A DNA stretch of 22,924 bases from an uncultured Pseudomonadota bacterium (GCA_937996755.1 CALKUS010000226.1:1-22924), one strand, 5' to 3'; shown: positions 7,654 to 14,885, counted from the first letter of the stretch. A program made the numbers and translations. Notes: generated by a model from the letters alone, not told the origin.

Positions 7654-7920
7654 ATGTGGCAGATCATCGTGGAACCGCACCGCGGCATCCGCGCGAGCGG
7701 GCTGTGGTCGGTGCGGCTCGACGGCGCACTCGTCGGCATCCACGCGTCCTACCTGGACGCCATGCACGACGCCGTGCGTCGCGCCGCGCTGCACTGGACC
7801 GACTGCGCGGCGGATTGCCAGATCCTCGTGTTCGACGGCAACGAACCGCGCGAGCTCAGGCGACGCATGGTCGACTCCGCCCGGTCGGTCGGCCGAGGGC
7901 GCGCGTCGACCGCGAAATAG
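7654..7920 (+). CDS. Small hypothetical protein (88 aa), DUF2188-like layout
   Basis: ATG 7654 is preceded by CCGGAGTG at suitable SD spacing. The protein begins MWQIIVEP and has one compact alpha/beta pattern: SGLWSVRLDGALVGIHASY, then a helix (LDAMHDAVRRAALHW), then a strand QILVFDG. It ends in a basic tail. The strand-helix-strand arrangement with a W-V motif and a helix of the 'DAxxxAxR' kind resembles DUF2188-type small proteins, but this is a weak call. No signal peptide or cysteine-ligand motif is seen. It stands alone between the FAD oxidoreductase and the exported-protein pair. Confidence 0.65.
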   Translation: MWQIIVEPHRGIRASGLWSVRLDGALVGIHASYLDAMHDAVRRAALHWTDCAADCQILVFDGNEPRELRRRMVDSARSVGRGRASTAK

Positions 7921-7994
7921 TTGATCGTCCCCAGCAGGGTTTCCGCGTGTCCCCCCAAGGGCCTGGCATGTCGCCGGGCGGATGGGAGGCCGGG

Positions 7995-8720
7995 ATGAAG
8001 TCGAAGCTGCTGCTCGCGCTCGCGAGCCTTGCCTTGCTGCCGGTCGGCCCGGTGTTCGCCCAGGACCGCGAACAGCTCGAGACGATCACCGTGGTCGGAT
8101 CGCGCATGAGCTACCGCGATCTCCTGGACACGCCCGCCGTGGCGCTCGTGAAGCCCGGCGACTACCTGCTGCAGCCGATCGTGCTCTACAACGACACGCG
8201 CAACGAGCAGGCGCGCAGGCAGGAGCTGCACGCGACCATCCGCAAGATGATTGCCGCAGCCGGCGGGCGCTTCGAGCTGGTGTACGGCGAGAACTTCGTG
8301 GGCGTGCTGGGCGAGGCCAACTACCAGGTCGAGGTGAAGGACGACCCGAAGCGCCCCGACGCCAGCCGACTCGAGTTGTCGGTACGCGCGGACATCGACG
8401 GAAACCCGGCGCGCGGCGAGGGCCTCATCCGCGACCTGCGCGCGTTCATCGCGGGCGCCGAGCGCGTCGGCCGCACCGAGATCGAGGCGTCGGGTGAAAC
8501 GGCGCTCAGCATGAAGCGCCCGGAGCGCTATCGCTACGACCTGATCGCCGCCATCGCGAAGGACACCGACCAGCTGCGCCAGCGGATGGGCGCGGGTTGT
8601 ACGGTTGCCCTCGACGGGCTGATCTCGCGCATCGAATGGGAACGCGTGTCGGCGGCCGAGCTGCTGCTGTACATTCCCTACACGATGACCCTCGACGGTT
8701 GCGGCGCCCAATCCGGCTGA
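7995..8720 (+). CDS. Exported hypothetical protein with TonB-box-like N-terminus
   Basis: ATG 7995 follows a good SD (GGGAGGCCGGG). The 241-aa product has a clear signal peptide (MKSKLLLALASLALL...PVFA, cleavage before QD). Directly after it comes REQLETITVVGSRM, which resembles the TonB box found at the mature N-terminus of TonB-dependent receptors. The rest is far too short for a beta-barrel receptor. It is a soluble alpha/beta pattern with two late cysteines (GAGCTV and LDGCGA) that could form a disulfide. The stop is 8 nt before the transglutaminase-like gene, so the two are very probably one operon. I do not recognise the family. A SIMPL-like fold is possible but unproven. Confidence 0.85.
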   Translation: MKSKLLLALASLALLPVGPVFAQDREQLETITVVGSRMSYRDLLDTPAVALVKPGDYLLQPIVLYNDTRNEQARRQELHATIRKMIAAAGGRFELVYGENFVGVLGEANYQVEVKDDPKRPDASRLELSVRADIDGNPARGEGLIRDLRAFIAGAERVGRTEIEASGETALSMKRPERYRYDLIAAIAKDTDQLRQRMGAGCTVALDGLISRIEWERVSAAELLLYIPYTMTLDGCGAQSG

Positions 8721-8728
8721 TCGATCGC

Positions 8729-10150
8729 GTGAGGTCCTTGCTCTCCATCTTCCTCGCGCTGTTGCTGATTGCGCCCGGCGTCGCGTCGGCGGCGACGTTC
8801 CGCTACACGCTCGAGCACGAAGGCCGCGCCGTCGGCACGGTGCGCTATGAGCGCGTCGACGCCGGCGACCGCATCCGGACGAGCGAGTCGATCTCGGTGT
8901 CGATGCAGACCTCCACGGGGCGCCAGCTGCTGCGCGTCGAGCGTACCTGGGACGAGACGAGCGATGGCAAGCCCGTCCGGTTCGCGCAGCGCATGGTGGC
9001 CGGCACGGCGTCGCAGTCGATCTCGGCGCGGGTGGACGGCAACGAGCTGGTCGTCACGCGCAAGCTCGGCGATCGTGAAACGTCGACGCGATCGATCGTT
9101 CCCCCCGCGCTCGTGTTTCCCGCCGCGCTGGCCAGCCGCATCGAAGCGCAGGCGGCGCAGCCGGGATGGGTACTCCGCTTCCACGAGCTCGCCATCAACT
9201 CGGGTAAACCCGTGCTCGTCGAGCTTCGCGCGCGGGCACCGCTCGCGGCGTCGGGCGAGGTGGCGCTCGAGAAGCGCGATGCCGACGAGCCCGACGCGTA
9301 TCTCGTCGCCTGGCAGCCGGAAAGCCGCCGCGTCGTGGAACCCATCTCGTTCTGGGGCATGCCGCTCGTGGAGCGCGCGTGCGATGGGGAATGCACGCGT
9401 CCGACGGAATCGCTCGCGCTGCTCGAAGGGGCGCTCGTCGCGTCGCCGTACCGCATTCCGGCCAGCATGAAGCACGCGAAGCTGCGCTTCCTGTTCGAGC
9501 TGCCGGCGGGCGAGGAAGCGACGTTCCCCAGCACGAGCGAGCAGTCGGTGCGAGCGCGCGGGCGACGCGCCGTCATCACGGTCTGCAGCGATTGCGGCAA
9601 CGAAGCGGCGCCGTCCGAAGCGGAGCTCGCGCACTACCGCGAGCCGAACCCGTGGATCGAGAGCCGCCATCCGCGCATCCGCGCGCTCGCGCGTCGCGCT
9701 GCGGGCTCGGCGAACATCGACACGCGCATGCGCAACCTCGTCGAGGCGGTGAACGTGCACATGCGCGGAACGACCGACTACGTCGGATATGCGACGGCGC
9801 TCGAGGCCGAGGCCTCGCGCAGCGGCGACTGCACGGAACACGCGTTGCTGCTGGCGGCGGTCGCACGCGCGAGCGGCCTGCCGGCCCGCGTGATCAGCGG
9901 GCTCGCGTACTCCGGCCGCTTTACCGGTCGCCACGACGTGTTCAGCCCGCACTCCTGGGTGCAGGTCTGGAACGGCACGCGCTGGGTGAGCTACGACTCC
10001 GGCCTCGGCGAGTTCGACTCCACGCACATCGCGCTCGCGATCGGCGACGGTTCGCCGGCCGACTTCCGCGGCGTGATGGCATGGCTGCGCGGATTGAAGC
10101 TCGTCGACGCGGGGCAGGTGGCAGAGTCCACTGCCCAGGCTGGAAAGTAG
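8729..10150 (+). CDS. Periplasmic transglutaminase-like (TGc) superfamily protein
   Basis: I place the start at GTG 8729, which gives a good signal peptide (MRSLLSIFLALLLIAPG..ASA) and an 8-nt gap to the gene upstream; the frame is open further upstream but overlaps that gene. The 473-aa product has an N-terminal beta-rich domain starting TFRYTLEHEGRAVGTVRYER. A transglutaminase-like core spans ~residues 330-440. The papain-like triad is visible: C368 in SGDCTEHALLLAAVARASG, H408 in HSWVQVW and D423 in WVSYDSGLGEFD. Such proteins are usually proteases or amidases rather than cross-linkers. The C368-containing helix followed by LPARVISGLAY is typical. The substrate is unknown. Operon placement suggests joint function with the TonB-box-like exported protein. 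Confidence 0.9.
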   Translation: MRSLLSIFLALLLIAPGVASAATFRYTLEHEGRAVGTVRYERVDAGDRIRTSESISVSMQTSTGRQLLRVERTWDETSDGKPVRFAQRMVAGTASQSISARVDGNELVVTRKLGDRETSTRSIVPPALVFPAALASRIEAQAAQPGWVLRFHELAINSGKPVLVELRARAPLAASGEVALEKRDADEPDAYLVAWQPESRRVVEPISFWGMPLVERACDGECTRPTESLALLEGALVASPYRIPASMKHAKLRFLFELPAGEEATFPSTSEQSVRARGRRAVITVCSDCGNEAAPSEAELAHYREPNPWIESRHPRIRALARRAAGSANIDTRMRNLVEAVNVHMRGTTDYVGYATALEAEASRSGDCTEHALLLAAVARASGLPARVISGLAYSGRFTGRHDVFSPHSWVQVWNGTRWVSYDSGLGEFDSTHIALAIGDGSPADFRGVMAWLRGLKLVDAGQVAESTAQAGK

Positions 10151-10172
10151 CTCTCTCGCCCGCCGTTTCTGA

Positions 10173-10359
10173 CGTCATCCCGGCGCACGCCGGGATCCAG
10201 CGCCTCATTTCCCCGTCATTCCCGCGCAGGCGGGTCGAGGTGATCGCGCGCCATGCCACTGGCATGGCGCAAGCCGCGCTCACCTCGACCCGCCTGCGCG
10301 GGAATGACGAGAGAGCAGGGCAGGACGCAGAGCCGCTCGACCCCGGCGTTCGCCGGGGT
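10173..10359. repeat. Composite palindromic repeat in a convergent intergenic region
   Basis: Three nested or adjacent inverted repeats fill the gap. ATCCCGGC/GCCGGGAT (10177-10196) is a tight hairpin. A perfect 30-bp inverted repeat of the GTCATTCCCGCGCAGGCGGG type has arms 10214-10243 and 10280-10309. Inside it lies a perfect 11-bp pair GCGCCATGCCA/TGGCATGGCGC (10248-10258/10260-10270). Then comes ACCCCGGCG/CGCCGGGGT (10340-10359), close to a flipped copy of the first hairpin. It separates two convergent transcription units and probably acts as a bidirectional terminator. The sequence type is a dispersed repeat in many proteobacteria. Confidence 0.85.
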
Positions 10360-10400
10360 GACGATCGGGAGTGACCGGGGAGTGGTCGGCGGCTCTGCGA

Positions 10401-10691
10401 TCAGCGACTCAGCGACGAACCCGGCGCGTCGGCGGCCAGTTGGTCGAGGAACGCATCCCCAGCGACCACCGGCAGCGCCGGCTTGTCGGCATCGCCGTCG
10501 GCCCAGCGCGGGTTGCGCTTGTCGGTCACTGCGCCGCCGATGATCGTGATCGCTTCGAGCGCCTCGTCTTCCGGCTTCGCGTTCGCGTCTGCTTCGGCGC
10601 GGGACGGCGCATCCGGTTGCGCCATGACGGGCATGGCAACGAGCGCTGCGAGCAGCCACAGGCACCGCCGGTCGAGCTTGAGGTATTTCAT
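10401..10691 (-). CDS. Small exported protein, paralogue B of a tandem pair
   Basis: This 96-aa protein starts at ATG 10691; a GTG three codons upstream is an alternative. It has a signal peptide (MKYLKLDRRCLWLLAALV..PVMA, cleavage before QPDA). The mature part has an acidic linker, then LEAITIIGGAVTDKR, W-D-D residues and LPVVAGDAFLDQL. The same order (LET-x-V-x-IGAV, W-D-D, LPVVSDSAFLD) occurs in the neighbour upstream, so the two are paralogues. The LEAITIIG stretch resembles a TonB box. It is not homologous to any family I can name. It lies 62 nt downstream of its paralogue on the same strand and ends near the composite repeat. Confidence 0.75.
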   Translation of the reverse strand: MKYLKLDRRCLWLLAALVAMPVMAQPDAPSRAEADANAKPEDEALEAITIIGGAVTDKRNPRWADGDADKPALPVVAGDAFLDQLAADAPGSSLSR

Positions 10692-10753
10692 GGCACTCAC
10701 GATCCGAACGCGCAGCGGACGGCCGACGCACGGCCGCCCGCCCGCACATTAGA

Positions 10754-11068
10754 TCACGGCCGCGAGCCGGAGGGCGTCGCGCCGTCGCCGTCCAGGAACG
10801 CGGAGTCCGACACCACCGGCAGCGTGCCGATGGTCGAGCCCGAGTCGTCCCAGCGCTTGCCGTCGGAATCGACGGCGCCAATCGTGACGTACACGGTCTC
10901 GAGGCGGCGCGTGCCGATGCGTTTCACGCGCTCGGTCGGCATCTCCGTCGCACCGGAGTCCGATACGGCGGAGTCGCCCGTGGGCACCTGCGAACCGGCA
11001 TGCGCCGGTACCACCATGAAGGCGGCGAGCAGGCCGAAGCCCGAAACGATGCGACGAAGGTTGTTCAT
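10754..11068 (-). CDS. Small exported protein, paralogue C of a tandem pair
   Basis: This 104-aa protein has an excellent SD (AGGAGG, 7 nt before ATG 11068). The signal peptide is MNNLRRIVSGFGLLA...VPAHA with cleavage before GSQ. The mature protein is Ser/Asp/Gly-rich and cysteine-free. It contains TRRLETVYVTIGAVDSDGKR followed by W-D-D and LPVVSDSAFLDGDG, aligning with paralogue B over about 45 residues. The gene is divergent from the ECF sigma factor with a 146-nt shared intergenic region, which makes it a candidate target or partner of that sigma-kinase system. The function is unknown. Confidence 0.8.
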   Translation of the reverse strand: MNNLRRIVSGFGLLAAFMVVPAHAGSQVPTGDSAVSDSGATEMPTERVKRIGTRRLETVYVTIGAVDSDGKRWDDSGSTIGTLPVVSDSAFLDGDGATPSGSRP

Positions 11069-11110
11069 GTGTTCCTCCTGGTCTGGTTGGGATTGCAGCG
11101 AGGCGGACCA

Positions 11111-11126
11111 TCCCGACTCATCGGGA
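11111..11126. promoter_or_regulatory. Inverted repeat in the divergent ECF/exported-protein intergenic region
   Basis: TCCCGA-CTCA-TCGGGA is a perfect 6-bp inverted repeat lying between two divergent genes, 43 nt upstream of the minus-strand start at 11068. It could be an operator; nothing more is visible. Confidence 0.35.
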
Positions 11127-11190
11127 CACGCGAAGCCGGGCGCGCCCGACGATCAACTCATTTCGCCCCGCGTTCACCGTGGCGCGTTAC

Positions 11191-11212
11191 CGCAACGAGG
11201 GCTATCGTTGCG
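11191..11212 (+). promoter_or_regulatory. Perfect 8-bp hairpin over the ribosome binding site of the ECF sigma gene
   Basis: CGCAACGA (11191-11198), loop GGGCTA, TCGTTGCG (11205-11212) is a perfect inverted repeat ending 2 nt before ATG 11215. The only SD-like bases (GAGG, 11197-11200) fall in the stem edge and loop. The element could fold in the mRNA and limit translation, or be a protein-binding site. Confidence 0.5.
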
Positions 11213-11214
11213 CC

Positions 11215-11796
11215 ATGGATGCTGCCGCGACGCCTGGCTCGGACACTGCGATCAACGGCCTGCTGCGCCAGTGGCGCAGCGGCGATCGCGACGCGCACGA
11301 CGCGCTCATGCGCGCCGTGTACCCGGTCATGCATGCGATGGCGCAACGTGAGGTCGGTTCCGCGGGCGGGCGCATCACCGTCCGCGCCACCGAGCTCGCG
11401 CACGAGGCTTACCTCCGCCTGATCGAGCAGCGCAGCGAGTGGCAGGACCGCGCGCATTTCTTCGCGATCGCGGCGCAGGTGGTGCGTCGCGTGCTGATCG
11501 ACCTCGTACGCGAGCGTCGTGCGCTCAAGCGCGGCAGCGAATTCGAGCTCGTCGCGCTCGATCCCGATGCCGACGACCTGCACCCGCGCGTCGACAACGC
11601 GCTCGACCTGCTGTCGCTCGACGCTGCGCTCACGCTGCTCGCCGAGCGCGACGAGCTGGCCGCCAGGGTGGTCGAGCTGCGCTTCTTCTCCGGCCTCGAG
11701 AACGAGGAGATCGCGCACGTGCTCGGCGTCGGCGTCGCCACGGTGATCCGCCGCTGGCGCTTCGGACGCGCCTACCTGCACCGCCGGCTGGCCTGA
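11215..11796 (+). CDS. ECF sigma factor, TIGR02999/ECF43-like, with atypical region 2.2
   Basis: I place the start at ATG 11215, giving 193 aa; an upstream GTG at 11179 has no SD. Region 2 covers ~residues 15-100. Region 4 ends in ELRFFSGLENEEIAHVLGV and VATVIRRWRFGRAYLHRRL, an HTH that binds the -35 element. Region 2.2 reads VRATELAHEAYLRLIEQ (residues 56-72), so the acidic DAED of ordinary ECF factors is RATE, with Thr59 where the first Glu would be. In the Vibrio parahaemolyticus EcfP/PknT pair (ECF43), a threonine here is phosphorylated to restore core-polymerase binding. No anti-sigma gene is adjacent; a kinase gene begins 5 nt downstream, which fits that mechanism. Control of this gene's own translation may involve the hairpin at 11191-11212. 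Confidence 0.92.
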   Translation: MDAAATPGSDTAINGLLRQWRSGDRDAHDALMRAVYPVMHAMAQREVGSAGGRITVRATELAHEAYLRLIEQRSEWQDRAHFFAIAAQVVRRVLIDLVRERRALKRGSEFELVALDPDADDLHPRVDNALDLLSLDAALTLLAERDELAARVVELRFFSGLENEEIAHVLGVGVATVIRRWRFGRAYLHRRLA

Positions 11797-11801
11797 AGCG
11801 C

Positions 11802-14372
11802 ATGGCGCGCGGCGACGACACGGAGCAGTTCGCCCGCCTCCGTGATCTCTTCGACCAGCTCGTCGAGATCGAGCCCGACCTGCGCGACGACGTGATCCGC
11901 GCCGAGTGCGGCGGTGATGACGCGATGGAGCGCGAGCTGCGCGAGCTGCTCGCGGCGGACGACGTCCAGCAGGGCCGCACGGCGCAGGCGCGGTTGCGCC
12001 TCCTCGACGAAGGGCAGCAGGCACTGGCGTCCGCCGCCGAGCCCGGCGAGCGCGTCGGGCCCTGGCTGTTGCGCGAAGTGCTCGGCCGCGGCGGCATGGG
12101 CGTCGTGTACCGCGCCGAACGCGCGGACGGCGAGGTGCAGCAGCAAGTCGCCGTGAAGGTGCTGCAGCGCATGCACGGGGACGACACCGGCCTGCGGCGA
12201 TTCGCGCAGGAGCGCGACATCGTGGCGCAGCTCGCGCATCCAGGCATCGCGCGCCTGTTCGACGCGGGCACCACGCGCGACGGTGCGCCCTGGTATGCGA
12301 TGGAGCTCGTCGCCGGCGAGACCATCGTCCAGTGGAGCGAAAGCCGCAATGCCTCGATCGCCGAGCGTCTCGATGCCTTCCTGCGCGTGTGCGACGCCGT
12401 CCGCTTCGCGCACGCCAACCTCGTGCTCCACCGCGACATCAAGCCGGCCAACGTGCTGGTCGATGCCGGCGGTGCGCCGAAGCTCATCGACTTCGGCATC
12501 GCGAAGCCATTGAACGCCATCGACGCGACGCAGGCCGGCCTGCAGTTCTTCTCGCCGAGCAACGCGGCACCCGAGCAGGTGCGCGGCGAGCGTTGCGGCG
12601 TCGCCTGCGACGTCTACCAGCTCGGCACCTTGCTGTACGAGCTGCTTACCGGGGCGACCGTGCTCGGCGACGACGCGAAGACGCCGGGCCAGATCGAGTC
12701 GGCGATCCTGCTGCGCATCCCGGTGCGCCCGAGCGAAGTCCTTGCGCGCAAGGGCGACCGCGCGGGCGCACGCGCGCTGCGCGGCGACCTCGACGGTATC
12801 GTGATGCGCGCGTTGCGCAAGGAGCCGGCGCAGCGCTATGCGTCGGTCGAGCAGCTGGCCGAGGACATCCGCCGGCACCTGCGCAGCGAGCCGATCGCGG
12901 CACGCGGTGGCGAGCGCCGCTATCGCCTGGGCAAGTTCCTGCGCCGCCATCGCTGGGCGATCGTCGCGGGCGTGGCGATCGTGGCGCTCGCGGCGGCCGT
13001 GGCCATCGTGCAGGTTTCGCAGTCGCGCCGCGTCGCGCGCGAGCGCGATGCGGCACTCGTCGAGCGCAATCGCGCGCAGGCGGCGTCGTCGTTCCTCATG
13101 GGACTGTTCCAGGGCGCCGGACGCGGCAGGACAGCGGCGCGCGAGCTGTCGGCCGCGGACATCCTGCGGCGCGGACGAGACCGCGTCGATCGCGAGCTCG
13201 CCGACCGCCCGGAGCTGCGCGTTCCGCTCATGGGCACGCTCGCGACGGTCTATTCCACGCTCGGCGACCAGGCGAGCGCAGTCCGGCTCGTGGACGATGC
13301 GGATCGCGCGCTGGCCGATGGCGCGGTGCTCGACGATCGCGCCATGGTCGCCTACCTGGTGCAGGCCGGCCGCGTGCGGCGCGATGCGGGCGACCTTGCC
13401 GGCGTCGAGCGCGCCGCGCGCAAGGCGCTCGCGATCCACGACCGCCTGGGCGATCCAGCGGGCGTTCGCCTGGAAGCGCGGTCGCTGCAACTCGGCGCCG
13501 GGCTGCAGAAGGCCGACCGCTCGACCTGGAAGGCATCGCTCGATGCCTTCGTCCGCGAGCTCGAGGCAGAACGCGGCATCGACCCGCTGGTGGTCGCACG
13601 CGCGAAAGCCGACGTGGGCCATGCGCTGGAGATGGCGGAAGAATTCGATGCCGGCGAGGCCTACCTGCGACAGGCGCTGGCGACGTTCGAACCCGATGCC
13701 GGCGACGACGCGCTCGCGGCGCGCGACGCACTCGCCAGCCTGCTCATCGCAGCAGGGCGCGTGGAACAAGGCTTACCGATGATGGAGGACGTGCTCGAAC
13801 GCGAGATCGAATCGTACGGCGCGGATTCGCCGGTCGTCGCACGCGCGCGGATCCGTGTCGGCCGCGCATTGACGCAACTGCAGCGCTTCGACGAAGCCGA
13901 AGCGCTGTTGCTGCACGCCGAGCGGGGCGTGCGCGCGTTCGGCGAGTTTCCGCAGCCCGACGTGATGGCAGTCGAGGCGGCGCTCGGCGAACTCTACGTC
14001 GCCACGGCGCGCAGCAAGGACGCCGAGCGGCGCCTGCGCGAGGCGCTCGACATCGCCGACGCATTGCCGGGCCGGCGCTGCACGAATTCGCTCGCGATCC
14101 GCATCGCGCTGGGCAAGGCGCTCGTGGATCAGGGGCAGGGCGGCAGCGCGCTCGCCGTGCTCGCCGCGTGCCAGTCGTCCATCGCGTGGGCCTCAGCGAT
14201 GGACGCACGCTGGGGCGTGGCGTTCGCGGAATCGCTGCATGCGGCGGGGCGCGATCCTGAAGCCGTCGCATTGCTCGATCGCGCGCAGTCGCTGATCGAC
14301 CGCGACCCGGTTCCCCTCGCGCGGGAACGCGAGCGCAGCGCAGCGTTGCGCGATGTAATGCAGGGCCGCTGA
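11802..14372 (+). CDS. Membrane Ser/Thr protein kinase with C-terminal TPR-like extracytoplasmic region (PknT-like)
   Basis: This is an 856-aa protein whose start (ATG 11802) lies 5 nt after the sigma stop, so translation is probably coupled. The N-terminal ~85 residues are helical. The kinase domain follows: glycine loop LGRGGMGVVY (~95-104), K119 in VAVKVL, HRDIKPANVL (H210-R211-D212), DFG at D230 and APEQ in the activation segment. All catalytic residues are present. One transmembrane helix lies at ~385-406 (WAIVAGVAIVALAAAVAIV). The remaining ~450 residues are helical repeats of TPR type that would sense a signal in the periplasm. The likely substrate is the adjacent sigma factor (inference from EcfP/PknT). 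Similar kinase-ECF pairs occur in Xanthomonadales. Confidence 0.93.
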   Translation: MARGDDTEQFARLRDLFDQLVEIEPDLRDDVIRAECGGDDAMERELRELLAADDVQQGRTAQARLRLLDEGQQALASAAEPGERVGPWLLREVLGRGGMGVVYRAERADGEVQQQVAVKVLQRMHGDDTGLRRFAQERDIVAQLAHPGIARLFDAGTTRDGAPWYAMELVAGETIVQWSESRNASIAERLDAFLRVCDAVRFAHANLVLHRDIKPANVLVDAGGAPKLIDFGIAKPLNAIDATQAGLQFFSPSNAAPEQVRGERCGVACDVYQLGTLLYELLTGATVLGDDAKTPGQIESAILLRIPVRPSEVLARKGDRAGARALRGDLDGIVMRALRKEPAQRYASVEQLAEDIRRHLRSEPIAARGGERRYRLGKFLRRHRWAIVAGVAIVALAAAVAIVQVSQSRRVARERDAALVERNRAQAASSFLMGLFQGAGRGRTAARELSAADILRRGRDRVDRELADRPELRVPLMGTLATVYSTLGDQASAVRLVDDADRALADGAVLDDRAMVAYLVQAGRVRRDAGDLAGVERAARKALAIHDRLGDPAGVRLEARSLQLGAGLQKADRSTWKASLDAFVRELEAERGIDPLVVARAKADVGHALEMAEEFDAGEAYLRQALATFEPDAGDDALAARDALASLLIAAGRVEQGLPMMEDVLEREIESYGADSPVVARARIRVGRALTQLQRFDEAEALLLHAERGVRAFGEFPQPDVMAVEAALGELYVATARSKDAERRLREALDIADALPGRRCTNSLAIRIALGKALVDQGQGGSALAVLAACQSSIAWASAMDARWGVAFAESLHAAGRDPEAVALLDRAQSLIDRDPVPLARERERSAALRDVMQGR

Positions 14373-14383
14373 AGTCGCTCGTG

Positions 14384-14405
14384 CGAAGCGTTGGCCCCCG
14401 CTTCG
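14384..14405 (+). terminator. GC-rich hairpin after the kinase gene
   Basis: CGAAGCG (14384-14390), loop TTGGCCCC, CGCTTCG (14399-14405) forms a perfect 7-bp stem 12 nt after the kinase stop. A second hairpin GCGCT-CCCG-AGCGC lies at 14417-14430. Neither is followed by a T-run, so intrinsic termination is only possible, not clear. Confidence 0.35.
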
Positions 14406-14450
14406 GGCGGCGAACGGCGCTCCCGAGCGCTTGTGCGCCGACGCGTCCGG

Positions 14451-14481
14451 GACCATACTGACCATAATGGTCAGTATGGTC
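14451..14481. promoter_or_regulatory. Perfect 31-bp palindromic operator of the toxin-antitoxin operon
   Basis: GACCATACTGACCAT (14451-14465), a single central A, then its exact reverse complement (14467-14481) form 15-bp arms. Each arm contains two GACCAT-type half-sites. The palindrome ends 8 nt before the antitoxin ATG and contains a -10-like CATAAT (14463-14468). It is AT-rich against its surroundings. The position and symmetry are those of an autoregulatory operator bound by the Phd/YefM-type antitoxin, alone or with toxin. Confidence 0.85.
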
Positions 14482-14489
14482 ACGCTGAA

Positions 14490-14882
14490 ATGATCAAGGA
14501 AACGAACGCCGTCGCCTTTCGCCAGAATCTCGGTGAGATGCTCAATCAGGTTCAGTATCGGCGCGACAGTATCCTGATCAGCAAGGACGGCAAGCCGGTC
14601 GCAGCGCTCGTCGATGCGCGCCTCTTCGAGCGAATCCGTCGCATGCAGGCGCGGTTCGACGCGCTCGCGGCGCGGCTGGCGAGCGCCTACGCCGAAGTCC
14701 CGGTCGACGTTGGTCTCGCCGAAATCGACGCAGCGGTTCGCGCAGAGCGTCGAGCGGGCGTGCGCGAAGCGACGCCGGCATATCGAAACGTGACGGTTCG
14801 AAAGGCCGCGAAGGCGGTGAAGTCCGGGCGGAAGGCCGCAATCACCAGGACAGGTAGAAGGGCGCGCGGGAAGAAGGCCTGA
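14490..14882 (+). CDS. Phd/YefM-family antitoxin with basic C-terminal tail
   Basis: This 130-aa protein starts at ATG 14490, directly behind the palindromic operator; no good SD is seen. Residues 1-60 show the Phd/YefM fold pattern: NAVAFRQNLGEMLNQVQYRR, then DSILISKDGKPVAALVDARL, i.e. a DNA-binding helix-strand unit followed by the 'I.k.GkpvAvLv' strand pair. A helix (LFERIRRMQARFDALAARLA) and a second acidic-start helix would contact the toxin. The last ~35 residues are Lys/Arg/Ala-rich (KAAKAVKSGRKAAITRTGRR), unlike usual Phd proteins (70-90 aa). They may be a nucleic-acid-binding tail or an unstructured proteolysis tag. The toxin gene begins 3 nt downstream. Confidence 0.88.
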   Translation: MIKETNAVAFRQNLGEMLNQVQYRRDSILISKDGKPVAALVDARLFERIRRMQARFDALAARLASAYAEVPVDVGLAEIDAAVRAERRAGVREATPAYRNVTVRKAAKAVKSGRKAAITRTGRRARGKKA

Positions 14883-14885
14883 AAA

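Noticed and set aside
7995..8720. A truncated TonB-dependent receptor
   Set aside because: Only the TonB-box-like motif is shared. No plug or barrel motifs follow, and the protein has a coherent soluble ending with its own stop and a tightly linked next gene.
14384..14430. GC hairpins after the kinase as a firm intrinsic terminator
   Set aside because: The stems are short and no T-run follows, so they were kept only as a low-confidence site.
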